Shown here piece by piece: positions 16,243 through 24,282 of a DNA stretch of 64,000 nucleotides. The notes beneath the pieces are model-generated. The model did not search any database and had not been told where the DNA came from. It saw only the letters and a program-made list of their open reading frames with translations. Positions within the stretch are counted from its first letter, which is position 1; each line of letters starts with the position of its first letter. Source of the stretch: Curtobacterium sp. MCBA15_009. Its GTDB lineage: Bacteria; Actinomycetota; Actinomycetes; Actinomycetales; Microbacteriaceae. The DNA is taken from NCBI RefSeq assembly GCF_001864895.1, contig NZ_MJGO01000039.1:287117-351116 (forward strand), in the 5' to 3' direction. The position numbers and the translations under genes are program-made.

Positions 16243-17703
16243 GTGGAGCACTGGCTCACCGTCGCGATCACCGTCCTGCTCGTCCTGCTGGACCTGGCGA
16301 TCCGCGTCTTCTCGATCATCTACGTCCCGATCAACCGCAAGCCGCAGACCGCGACCGCATGGCTGCTCGCGATCTTCCTCATCCCCTACATCGGCTTCAT
16401 CGTCTTCCTCGTCATCGGGTCGACGAAACTGCCCCGCGCCCGCCGCGAGAAGCAGACCGAGATCAACGCGTACATCCTCGAGCAGACCGAGGGCATCGAG
16501 CGGGTCCGCCGTGACCACCCGTGGCCGGGTTGGCTCGAAGGGGTCACCCGGCTGAACCGGGAGCTCGGTGCCATGCCGCTCGTCGGCGGCAACTCCGCGG
16601 AGCTCTACCCGGACTCGGTGGAGTCCATCGCCGAGATGACCCGGGCGATCGACCAGTCCCGACGGTTCGTGCACGTCGAGTTCTACATCGCCACCCTCGA
16701 CGACACCACGCGCCCGTTCTTCGACGCCCTCGCCCGGGCGCAGGCCCGCGGCGTCACCGTCCGGTTCCTGCTCGACCACTGGGCCAGCCGCGGCTACCCG
16801 GGCTACAAGGACACGCTCGCGTTCCTCGACCAGGCCGGCATCGCGTGGCACCTCATGCTCCCGCTGCTGCCGCTGCAGGGGAAGTTCCAGCGCCCCGACC
16901 TGCGCAACCACCGGAAGATCATGGTCATCGACGGCTCGGTGGCGTTCACCGGGTCGCAGAACCTGATCGACGCCTCGTACGACCTCAAGTCGCACATCGA
17001 GAAGGGCATGGTCTACAAGGACCTGTTCGCCCGGTTCGAGGGCCCGGTCGTCGCCGGCCTCAACGCCCTGTTCGTCACCGACTGGTACAGCGAGACCGAC
17101 GAACTGCTGCTGCGCGAGAGCGATCCCGTGCAGCGCGCCGACCGCGGTGACGCGCTCGACTGCCAGGTCGTGCCGTCCGGCCCCGGCTTCGACGGCGAGA
17201 ACAACCTGCGCCTGTTCAACGCGCTGCTGTACTCGGCGCAGGAGAAGGTGTCGATCACCTCGCCGTACTTCGTGCCGGACGACTCGATGCTCTACGCGAT
17301 CACCACGACCGCGCAGCGCGGCGTCGAGGTCGAGCTCTTCGTCGGCGAGCTCGGCGACCACGCGATGACCTGGCACGCGCAGCGGTCCTACTACGAGGCG
17401 CTCCTGCGCGCCGGTGTCCGCATCTGGCTGTACCGCGCCCCGACGATCCTGCACGCGAAGCACTTCACGATCGACGACGAGGTCTCGGTCATCGGCTCGA
17501 GCAACATGGACATGCGGTCCTTCAGCCTGAACCTCGAGGTCTCCGTGATGGTCCGCGGCCACCGCTTCGTCGACGCGCTGCGCGAGGTGCAGCAGGCCTA
17601 CAAGGAGCACAGCTTCGAGCTGACGCTCGACGCCTGGCTCGACCGGCCGCGCCGCTCGCAGGTGCTCGACAACGTCGCGCGGCTCACGGCGGCGCTGCAG
17701 TAG
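16243..17703 (+). CDS. cls: Cardiolipin synthase
   Basis: The 486-aa phospholipase-D-superfamily enzyme joins phosphatidylglycerol or CDP-diacylglycerol units into cardiolipin at the membrane. Two N-terminal membrane helices (ITVLLVLLDLAIRVFSIIYV and TAWLLAIFLIPYIGFIVF, the PLDc_N module) are followed by two HKD motifs: NHRKIMVIDG at about residue 223 and HAKHFTIDDEVSVIGSSNMD at about 404. Start GTG 16243 lies 37 nt after yajQ. The 3' end runs into a repeat-rich intergenic region. Confidence 0.93.
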   Translation: MEHWLTVAITVLLVLLDLAIRVFSIIYVPINRKPQTATAWLLAIFLIPYIGFIVFLVIGSTKLPRARREKQTEINAYILEQTEGIERVRRDHPWPGWLEGVTRLNRELGAMPLVGGNSAELYPDSVESIAEMTRAIDQSRRFVHVEFYIATLDDTTRPFFDALARAQARGVTVRFLLDHWASRGYPGYKDTLAFLDQAGIAWHLMLPLLPLQGKFQRPDLRNHRKIMVIDGSVAFTGSQNLIDASYDLKSHIEKGMVYKDLFARFEGPVVAGLNALFVTDWYSETDELLLRESDPVQRADRGDALDCQVVPSGPGFDGENNLRLFNALLYSAQEKVSITSPYFVPDDSMLYAITTTAQRGVEVELFVGELGDHAMTWHAQRSYYEALLRAGVRIWLYRAPTILHAKHFTIDDEVSVIGSSNMDMRSFSLNLEVSVMVRGHRFVDALREVQQAYKEHSFELTLDAWLDRPRRSQVLDNVARLTAALQ

Positions 17704-17742
17704 CGGCGCGGGAGCGCGCGGTGGTTGCAGTTCCGCGCGTGG

Positions 17743-17867
17743 GTGGCAGTTCCGCGCGTAGTCAGGTCTTTCGCGCGTGGTCAGGTCTTTCGCGCGTAGG
17801 AGGGCGGAAGTTCCGTCCCCCTACGCGCGATTCTTCTTTCCACGTCGCGCGCGATGGGACGGAACGT
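17743..17867. repeat. Intergenic repeat, copy A
   Basis: A unit of about 125 nt begins GTGGCAGTTCCGCGCG and ends GGGACGGAACGT. It contains the sub-repeat GTCAGGTCTTTCGCGCG twice and an inverted pair GTTCCGTCCC / GGGACGGAAC that can fold. It is almost identical to copy B. The whole 405-nt gap 17704-18107 consists of these repeats plus GC-rich sequence without a credible gene. Confidence 0.85.
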
Positions 17868-17906
17868 GCGGGGGCGGGTGACGCGCGGGGGCAGTTCCGC
17901 GCGCGG

Positions 17907-18012
17907 GTGGCAGTTCCGCGCGTGGTCAGGTCTTCCGCGCATAGGAGGGCGGAAGTTCCGTCCCCCAACGCGCGATTCTTCTCTCCACGTCGCGCGCGAT
18001 GGGACGGAACGT
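17907..18012. repeat. Intergenic repeat, copy B
   Basis: A direct repeat of copy A with the same ends, a single GTCAGGTCTTCCGCGC sub-unit instead of two, and a handful of substitutions. It has the same GTTCCGTCCC / GGGACGGAAC inverted pair. The repeat lies between convergent genes. Confidence 0.85.
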
Positions 18013-18107
18013 CCGGACAGCCGGGAGGCGCGGCACCCGACCGGCAGGCCACCACCAGCCCGGCAGCCGCTCACGTCCACTGCGGACTGCCGCGCCGACC
18101 GGGTGGG

Positions 18108-19223
18108 TCAGCGCACCGGGACCAGGCTGGCCAGGGCACCCACCACACGCTCGAATGGGCCGCGCCCGAGGAACCGACGCCAGAGCATCGCGAACACCAC
18201 GGAACCGAGGGCGAACCAGACCCACGCCTCGCCGGACTCCGGGTACTCGGGTAGCAGCGCGATGACGACGAGGTGCCCCGAGTAGATCGTCAGCGGCATC
18301 GACCCGACCGCGGCGAGCGGGAACGCGATGCGCTCGGCGGTTCGGCCGTGCCCGTCGAACACCAGGGTGCAGAGTGCGATGACGGCGACCGCGACACCGG
18401 TGGTCCCGACCACGTCGACGATCGACGACGAGTGGTCGCGCGGCGACAGGAAGAGCTGCGCGAGGGCCTCGGCGGGCGTGGAGCCCTCGCCCGCGTACGG
18501 CACACCGGGGAACGCCCACGCAGCGTCGGGAGGGGTCGGCGCCAGGAGCGCACCGGCGACGGAGGCCACGACCGCGGCCACGCTGCCGGACGCGAGGAGC
18601 GCGACCTGCCGGCCCCGGGCCTCCAGGCCGCTGCGCGCGACCGCGAGACCGACCAGCACGTACGCCAGGAACGTGACCACCGGGTAGACCAGACCGAGTT
18701 GGACGCCGATCATGTCGGCGCCCGAGTAGGCGGGGGCGATCGCCAGCGCGACGAGGGGTGACAGCAGCGCGCAGACGGCGGCGATGGTGAGCAGTGCCGC
18801 CGGACGGAGGCGGAGCACCGGCACCACCAGCAGGAACAGCGCACCGTAGGTCGGCAGGATCACGTAGACCGGGGTGTCGAGCGCCATGAGCGCGAAGCCG
18901 ATGAGGACGACCGCGACCGCACGGATCGCGAGCCGGGCGCGGACCCGTCCGATGGTCGGGGGTCCCGGCGGTTCGGTCCGGCCGCTCGTCAGGCCGATCG
19001 ACACCCCGGCGAGGACCGCGAACAGGGTGGAGGGCCGGCCGTGCGCGACCGCGGACCACGTGGCCGGGTCCGTCCAGTCGAGCGCGTCGGCGATGTCGCC
19101 GATGTGCGCGGCCATCATGCTGAGCAGGGCGATCGCCCGCGCGACGTCGACCCCCTGCAGCCGCACGGCGCAGACGGACGCGCCCCGCACCGCTCGGAGC
19201 GGGACGGGGCGCGTGTCGGTCAT
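18108..19223 (-). CDS. Multi-pass membrane acyltransferase-like protein (heparan-alpha-glucosaminide N-acetyltransferase/DUF1624 type)
   Basis: The 371-aa protein has about ten hydrophobic segments. The N-terminal RLQGVDVARAIALLSMMAAH with its His, and the later SMPLTIYSGHLVVIALL with a second His, are typical of HGSNAT/DUF1624 and DUF418-like membrane acyltransferases, which move acyl groups to cell-envelope sugars. Start ATG 19223 is 5 nt after the stop of the reductase gene upstream, suggesting coupling. The acceptor is unknown. Confidence 0.75.
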   Translation of the reverse strand: MTDTRPVPLRAVRGASVCAVRLQGVDVARAIALLSMMAAHIGDIADALDWTDPATWSAVAHGRPSTLFAVLAGVSIGLTSGRTEPPGPPTIGRVRARLAIRAVAVVLIGFALMALDTPVYVILPTYGALFLLVVPVLRLRPAALLTIAAVCALLSPLVALAIAPAYSGADMIGVQLGLVYPVVTFLAYVLVGLAVARSGLEARGRQVALLASGSVAAVVASVAGALLAPTPPDAAWAFPGVPYAGEGSTPAEALAQLFLSPRDHSSSIVDVVGTTGVAVAVIALCTLVFDGHGRTAERIAFPLAAVGSMPLTIYSGHLVVIALLPEYPESGEAWVWFALGSVVFAMLWRRFLGRGPFERVVGALASLVPVR

Positions 19224-19228
19224 CGTGG

Positions 19229-20599
19229 TCAGTTGCTCGGCACGTCGACGCGGCCGAGCGAGACGTCGATCATCTCGTCGCGCGGCACGACCTTGATCCG
19301 CTCGCGACCCTCGGCAGCGCCGAGTGCCTGCTCGTGGGTGTCGAGGTGGTGCCAGCCGTCGAGGTCCGTGTACTCGACGCCGCGCGAGCGCAGCAGGGCC
19401 GGGATCGCCTCGTCGGAGGGGTCCTCCGGCGTCCACCAGCTCGCCTGGTCCGTGACGATGTGCTGCACGGTCTCCATCGCGTCGGACTTCGTGTGCCCGA
19501 TGAGGCCGACCGGACCGCGCTTGATCCAGCCGGTCGCGTAGACGCCGGGGATCTGCTGGTTGTCGTCGTCGAGGACCTGGCCCTCGTGGTTCGGGATGAC
19601 GCCGTGACGCTCGTCGAACGGCACGTCGGGCAGCGGGGAACCGAAGTACCCGACGGCACGGTACGCGGCCTGGATCGGGATCTCGCGGATCTCACCGGTG
19701 CCCTCGACGCCGCCCTGGCCGTTCGGCCGCGTGCGCTCGTACCGGATGGCCGTCAGCGTGCCGTCCTCGCCGACGAACTCGACGGGCTTCGCGTAGAAGT
19801 GCAGGTGCAGCCGTCGGCTCGCCTGCCCGGTCTCGCGCGTGCGCCACTGCTCGAGCACGCGGTTGATCACCATGACCTGCTTGTTCGTCGCGATCGCGGT
19901 CTTCGACGCCTCGTCGTGGTCGAAGTCCTCGTCGTAGACGATCATGTCGACGTCGCGGACCTCGCCGAGCTCGCGGAGCTCGAGCGGCGTGAACTTGACC
20001 TGCGCCGGGCCGCGGCGGCCGAAGACGTGCACGTCGGTGACCGGGCTCGCCTTGAGGCCCTGGTAGACGTTGTCCGGGATCTCGGTGGGCAGCAGGTCGT
20101 CGGCGTGCTTCGCGAGCATGCGGGAGACGTCGAGGGCCACGTTGCCCACGCCGATCACCGCGACGCTCTCGGCCGTCAGGGGCCAGGTGCGCGGGACGTC
20201 GGGGTGGCCGTCGAACCAGCTCACGAAGTCGGCTGCGCCGTACGAGCCCTCGAGGTCGACCCCGGGGATGTCGAGGTCGGCGTCCTTGATCGCACCCGTC
20301 GAGAACACGACCGCGTTGTAGTGCTTCTTGAGGTCGTCGAGGGTGATGTCCTCGCCGTACCGGACGTTGCCGAACAGCCGGACGACGCCGCTGTCCAGCA
20401 CGTCGCGGAGGGCGTTGATGATGCCCTTGATGCGCGGGTGGTCCGGGGCGACGCCGTACCGGACCAGGCCGTAGGGGGCGGGGAGCTGCTCGAACAGGTC
20501 GATCGACACGTCGTGGCCGCGGGCTTCGCGCAGCAGGATGTCCGCGGCGTAGATGCCGGCGGGGCCGGCGCCGACGATGGCGAGTCGGAGGGTGGGCAC
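19229..20599 (-). CDS. Ferredoxin-NADP+ reductase, FprA/adrenodoxin-reductase type
   Basis: The 456-aa FAD- and NADPH-binding enzyme passes electrons between NADPH and ferredoxin or flavodoxin. The FAD site is LAIVGAGPAGIYAADILL at the N-terminus, followed by FEQLPAPYGLVRYGVAPDHP (adrenodoxin-reductase signature), the NADP site VIGVGNVALDVSRML, FGRRGPAQVKFT and the C-terminal GWIKRGPVGLIGHTK. Start GTG 20599 has GGAG 8 nt upstream. A membrane acyltransferase follows 5 nt later. The partner ferredoxin is not in the window. Confidence 0.93.
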   Translation of the reverse strand: MPTLRLAIVGAGPAGIYAADILLREARGHDVSIDLFEQLPAPYGLVRYGVAPDHPRIKGIINALRDVLDSGVVRLFGNVRYGEDITLDDLKKHYNAVVFSTGAIKDADLDIPGVDLEGSYGAADFVSWFDGHPDVPRTWPLTAESVAVIGVGNVALDVSRMLAKHADDLLPTEIPDNVYQGLKASPVTDVHVFGRRGPAQVKFTPLELRELGEVRDVDMIVYDEDFDHDEASKTAIATNKQVMVINRVLEQWRTRETGQASRRLHLHFYAKPVEFVGEDGTLTAIRYERTRPNGQGGVEGTGEIREIPIQAAYRAVGYFGSPLPDVPFDERHGVIPNHEGQVLDDDNQQIPGVYATGWIKRGPVGLIGHTKSDAMETVQHIVTDQASWWTPEDPSDEAIPALLRSRGVEYTDLDGWHHLDTHEQALGAAEGRERIKVVPRDEMIDVSLGRVDVPSN

Positions 20600-20678
20600 T
20601 GTTCGTCTCCAGTTCGTTCGGGTGGGGGTTCCCGGGTGCGTCCGCTCGGCCACCGTGCGGTGCCGACGCGGACGGTGT

Positions 20679-21755
20679 TCAGCGGCTGCGGTCGACGACG
20701 GACTCGGCGAAGCGGGTCAGCGCCTTCTTCACCGTGCCGTCCGGCAGCGGGGCGAGCGCGTCGACGGCTTCGTGCGCCCAGGCCACGGCGACCGCGCGCG
20801 TCGCCGCGGTGGCCTCGTGCTCGCGGAGCGCGGCGACGGCGGACTGGTACGGCTCCGAGCCGACGGCGTCGTCCGGGGCGCCGTTGACGTCACGGTCGAT
20901 GCGCTCGACCAGGTCGTGCGCGGACGGGTCCGTGGCGGCGAGCCGGCGGAGCTGCAGCAGCGGCAGCGTGTCGACGCCGGCGCGCAGGTCGTTGCCGGCG
21001 ATCTTGCCCGTCTTGTCGGTGGCGGGCGCGAGGTCGATGACGTCGTCGACGAGCTGGAAGGCGACGCCGACCTTCTCGCCGAAGGTGCCGACCGCGTCGA
21101 GGTACGAGCGGTCCGCGCCGGAGAACATCACTCCGGCGCGCGCCGCGGTGGCGATGAGCGAACCGGTCTTGTCGCTGAGCACCTGGATGTAGTGCTGCAC
21201 CGGGTCGTCGTCGGGCTGCGGCCCCGTGGTCTCGTGCAGCTGGCCCATGCAGAGACGCTGGAAGGTCTCCGCCTGCATCCGGATGCCCTCGGTGCCGAGG
21301 TCGGCCGTGATGAGGCTGGCGCGGGCGAAGAGCAGGTCGCCGGTCAGGATCGCGACGTTGTTGCCGTAGGTGATCTGTGCGGCGGGCACGCCGCGGCGGA
21401 CGGGTGCCTCGTCCATCACGTCGTCGTGGTAGAGCGACGCGAGGTGGGTCGTCTCGATGCTGACGGCGGCCTTCACCACGGCGTCGGTCACGCCGTTGCC
21501 GAGCTGCGCGATGAGGAGCGTCAGCGTCGGACGGATGCGCTTGCCGCCGGCCGACAACAGGTAACGGCTGGTGGTGTCTGCCAGGGTGTCGGTGGAGCGC
21601 ATGGCGTCCTCGAGGCCCTGTTCGACGAGTTCGAGTCCGTCGTCGACGGCCGCGATGAAGCGGCGGTCGGCGGGCGTGGCGAACAACCGCTCGCCGATGC
21701 CCAGCGAGGCGCGCAGGCTCGGTGCACGACGTGCGACCGGGACGCTCGGGTTCAA
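20679..21755 (-). CDS. Polyprenyl diphosphate synthase (menaquinone side chain)
   Basis: The 358-aa trans-prenyltransferase elongates an allylic diphosphate with isopentenyl diphosphate. Both aspartate-rich motifs are intact: LYHDDVMDEAPVRRG and FQLVDDVIDLA. Its place right after menG, in the same direction, suggests that it makes the hepta- to decaprenyl tail used by MenA. The start is probably TTG 21755, with GGAG 6 nt upstream; a longer frame to 21899 would overlap menG. Confidence 0.93.
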   Translation of the reverse strand: MNPSVPVARRAPSLRASLGIGERLFATPADRRFIAAVDDGLELVEQGLEDAMRSTDTLADTTSRYLLSAGGKRIRPTLTLLIAQLGNGVTDAVVKAAVSIETTHLASLYHDDVMDEAPVRRGVPAAQITYGNNVAILTGDLLFARASLITADLGTEGIRMQAETFQRLCMGQLHETTGPQPDDDPVQHYIQVLSDKTGSLIATAARAGVMFSGADRSYLDAVGTFGEKVGVAFQLVDDVIDLAPATDKTGKIAGNDLRAGVDTLPLLQLRRLAATDPSAHDLVERIDRDVNGAPDDAVGSEPYQSAVAALREHEATAATRAVAVAWAHEAVDALAPLPDGTVKKALTRFAESVVDRSR

Positions 21756-21786
21756 GTGCTGCTCCGTCTTCGGGTGGTCGGACCGG

Positions 21787-22575
21787 TCAGTCGGCGGGGT
21801 CGACGCGCGGCTGCTCGCCGGTGGCCTGGTGGTCGCGGCGCGCCTTCGCGCGTCGTGCTGCCGACTCGCGGACCGTGTCGGCCACGGGCTTCCGCCCACG
21901 GTGCAGTGCGACGATGCCGGCGGTGAGGTTGCGGTAGGCGACCACGGAGAACCCGACGCCGCGCAGCCACTGGGTCAGGACCTGCTGGTCGGGCCACGCG
22001 TCGATGGACTCGGCGAGGTAGCGGTAGGCGGCCGGGTTGCTGCTCGACAGCCGGGCGATGCCGGGGAGCACCCGCTTGAGGTAGGTGCCGTAGCCGACGC
22101 GCAGCAGCGCACGCGGCGGCGTCGAGAACTCGCAGATGACGACGCGGCCACCGGGCTTGAGGACCCGGAGCATCTCGGCGAGCGCCTGCTTCGGGTCGTT
22201 GACGTTGCGCAGGCCGAACGAGATCGTGACGGCGTCGAAGGTGTCGTCGTCGAACGGCAGGCGCTCGGCGTCGCCCTCGACGAAGGTGATCTCGGGGTGA
22301 CGCTCACGCCCGACGGCGATCATGCCGGCCGACAGGTCGAGTGCGGTGACCTCGGCACCCTTCTTCGCGAAGGCAGCGGCGCTCGTGCCGGTGCCGGCCG
22401 CGATGTCCAGCACCTTCTCGCCGGGTTGCGGGTCGATCGCCCGGACCGTCGCGACGCGCCACAGCGGGGCGTTGCCCGCCGACAGGATGTCGTTCGTGAG
22501 GTCGTACTTGGCCGCGACGTCGTCGAACATCGCCGCCACCTCGTCCGGCCGCTTGTTCAGGTCCGCTCTGCTCAC
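21787..22575 (-). CDS. menG: Demethylmenaquinone methyltransferase
   Basis: The 262-aa SAM-dependent methyltransferase (MenG/UbiE) performs the last step of menaquinone synthesis. The SAM motif [15 protein letters not shown], the [18 protein letters not shown] block and the later VICEFSTP are typical. The C-terminus has an extra basic tail of about 30 residues. The start is GTG 22575: TAGGAT (plus-strand 22583-22588) lies exactly 7 nt upstream, so it is probably leaderless. The longer frame to 22671 crosses the promoter. It is divergent from menF across a 22-bp tandem repeat array. Confidence 0.95.
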   Translation of the reverse strand: MSRADLNKRPDEVAAMFDDVAAKYDLTNDILSAGNAPLWRVATVRAIDPQPGEKVLDIAAGTGTSAAAFAKKGAEVTALDLSAGMIAVGRERHPEITFVEGDAERLPFDDDTFDAVTISFGLRNVNDPKQALAEMLRVLKPGGRVVICEFSTPPRALLRVGYGTYLKRVLPGIARLSSSNPAAYRYLAESIDAWPDQQVLTQWLRGVGFSVVAYRNLTAGIVALHRGRKPVADTVRESAARRAKARRDHQATGEQPRVDPAD

Positions 22576-22676
22576 ACCAACGATCCTAGAGGTCCCGGCC
22601 GGACGTTCACCGGACTCGCAGCGACCCGGGCGGTGCGCGCGGGACGTCGGGCGGTCGCGGAGCCGGGACACCGCCC

Positions 22677-22764
22677 GTGCACGGCCCCGTCACCGACCGC
22701 GTACGGCCCGGTCACCGACCGCGCACGGCCCCGTCGCCGACGGCGCACGGGCCTGTCGCCGTCC
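22677..22764. repeat. Four 22-bp tandem repeats in the menG-menF promoter region
   Basis: Four head-to-tail units of 22 bp start at 22677, 22699, 22721 and 22743, with consensus GCGCACGGCCCCGTCACCGACC. The first two are nearly identical and the last diverges most. The array ends 5 nt before the -10 box of menF. The period is two turns of DNA. Confidence 0.85.
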
Positions 22765-22782
22765 GCGCGTAGCATCGGACCC

Positions 22783-24042
22783 GTGACCCGAACCACCACG
22801 GCGGCGCCCCCGCTGACGGTCTCGACCCGGATCCTCGACGACCCGGGCGCCGTCCTCCGACACACCCTCCGCGACCGTCCGCTCGCCTTCGTCCGGAACG
22901 GCGACGGCATCGCCGGCATCGGCGAGGCGCTCCGGTTCACCTTCACCGGCCCGGACCGGATGCGCGACGCGGCGGCCGCCTGGCGCGCCGTCGTCGCGTC
23001 CGCGACCGTGGACGACCCGGTGCAGCTGCGCGGCTCCGGCCTGGTGGCGTTCGGGTCGTTCGCCTTCGCCGACGACTCGGCAGAGGAGAGCGTGCTCATC
23101 GTGCCGCGTGTCGTCATCGGCCGTCGCCGGGGCAAGGCCTGGCTCACCGCGATCGACACGACCGCCGGCGCCGAGCCGCTCGCGTTCTCGCGCACCTCGG
23201 TGCCCGTCCCCCTCGTCGGACCGCACGTGTCCGTCGCGCTGCGGGCCGGACACACCGACGAGGCCGCGTACGCCGCCGCCGTCGACGAGGCCGTCCACCG
23301 GATCGTCGCCGGTGAGGCGCAGAAGGTCGTGCTCGCGCGCGACCTGGTCGGCACCCTGCCCGACGGCGCCGACCGGCGTGCGGTGCTCCTCGACCTCGCG
23401 GCGTCCTACCCGCAGTGCGTCGTGTTCGCCGTCGACGGGCTCGTCGGGGCGACGCCGGAGACCCTCGCGCGGACGGACGGCACCCGACTGACCGCCCGGG
23501 TGCTCGCCGGCAGCGCGGCGCGCGGCGACGACGAGGTCTCCGACCGCGCCGCGGCCGAGGCCCTCGCGTCGAGCGCGAAGGACGTCGAGGAGCACGCCTT
23601 CGCGATCGACAGCCTGCTCGCGGCGCTCCGGCCGCTCGCGACCGACCTGCGGGCCGATGCCGAGCCGTTCCGGTTGCAGCTGCCGAACCTGTGGCACCTG
23701 GCGACCGACGTGCAGGCGACGCTGCCGCCGGACACGACCTCGCTCGACGTGGCGGACGCCCTGCACCCGACGGCCGCGGTCGCCGGCACGCCGACCGACG
23801 TCGCCGTGCGCCTGGTCGCCGAGCTCGAGGGCGTCGACCGCGGGCGGTACGCCGGGCCCGTCGGCTGGATGAGCGCGACGGGTGACGGCGAGTGGATGCT
23901 CGCCCTGCGGAGCGCCCGCATCGACGACGACGGCACGGTTCGCGCGTGGGCCGGCGCCGGGATCGTCGCCGGGTCCGACCCGGCGCGCGAGGTCGCCGAG
24001 ACCGCCCTGAAGTTCCGCCCGATCGCCGACGCCCTGGCCTGA
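22783..24042 (+). CDS. menF: Isochorismate synthase
   Basis: The 419-aa chorismate-utilising enzyme converts chorismate to isochorismate, the first menaquinone step. The chorismate-binding domain is complete: VVLARDLVGTL, FAVDGLVGATPETLARTDG, LAGSAARGDD, LHPTAAVAGTP and the C-terminal RYAGPVGWMSATGDGEW, RAWAGAGIVAGSDP. Start GTG 22783 lies exactly 7 nt after TAGCAT (22770-22775), so it is probably leaderless; the long open frame upstream to 21571 is antisense to menG. It faces menD convergently. No salicylate or siderophore genes are nearby, supporting the menaquinone role. Confidence 0.94.
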   Translation: MTRTTTAAPPLTVSTRILDDPGAVLRHTLRDRPLAFVRNGDGIAGIGEALRFTFTGPDRMRDAAAAWRAVVASATVDDPVQLRGSGLVAFGSFAFADDSAEESVLIVPRVVIGRRRGKAWLTAIDTTAGAEPLAFSRTSVPVPLVGPHVSVALRAGHTDEAAYAAAVDEAVHRIVAGEAQKVVLARDLVGTLPDGADRRAVLLDLAASYPQCVVFAVDGLVGATPETLARTDGTRLTARVLAGSAARGDDEVSDRAAAEALASSAKDVEEHAFAIDSLLAALRPLATDLRADAEPFRLQLPNLWHLATDVQATLPPDTTSLDVADALHPTAAVAGTPTDVAVRLVAELEGVDRGRYAGPVGWMSATGDGEWMLALRSARIDDDGTVRAWAGAGIVAGSDPAREVAETALKFRPIADALA

Positions 24043-24173
24043 CGACGGCCGGGAGGCGCGGCGCACGCCCGTCACGTCGGCCGCGGCCCGACGCGGTGCG
24101 GCTGGGCGAGACGCCACGGCCCGCGTGGACCGCCGCTCAGTCGGAGGCTCCGTGCGGTCCGCGCCCCGGTACG

Positions 24174-24207
24174 GCCGTCGCGCCCCGACTCACCGGGGCG
24201 CGACGGC
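24174..24207. terminator. Hairpin between menF and menD
   Basis: A 14-bp stem (GCCGTCGCGCCCCG / CGGGGCGCGACGGC) with a 6-nt loop lies in the 240-nt convergent gap and can serve both genes. The rest of the gap shows nothing else. Confidence 0.75.
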
Positions 24208-24282
24208 TGTGAGCGGGCGCGGTGCTGCCGGATCGCACCCGGGCGCGCAGTGACGGTGCGACGCTCCGCCGGGCATCCCCGG

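Noticed and set aside
17762..18080. Two similar open frames of about 97-99 codons on the minus strand with repeated GTELPPSYARKT-like ends
   Set aside because: They are translations of the duplicated intergenic repeat, without RBS or known family.
22677..22764. Possible CRISPR array
   Set aside because: The 22-bp units are directly adjacent with no spacers, and there are no cas genes in the window.
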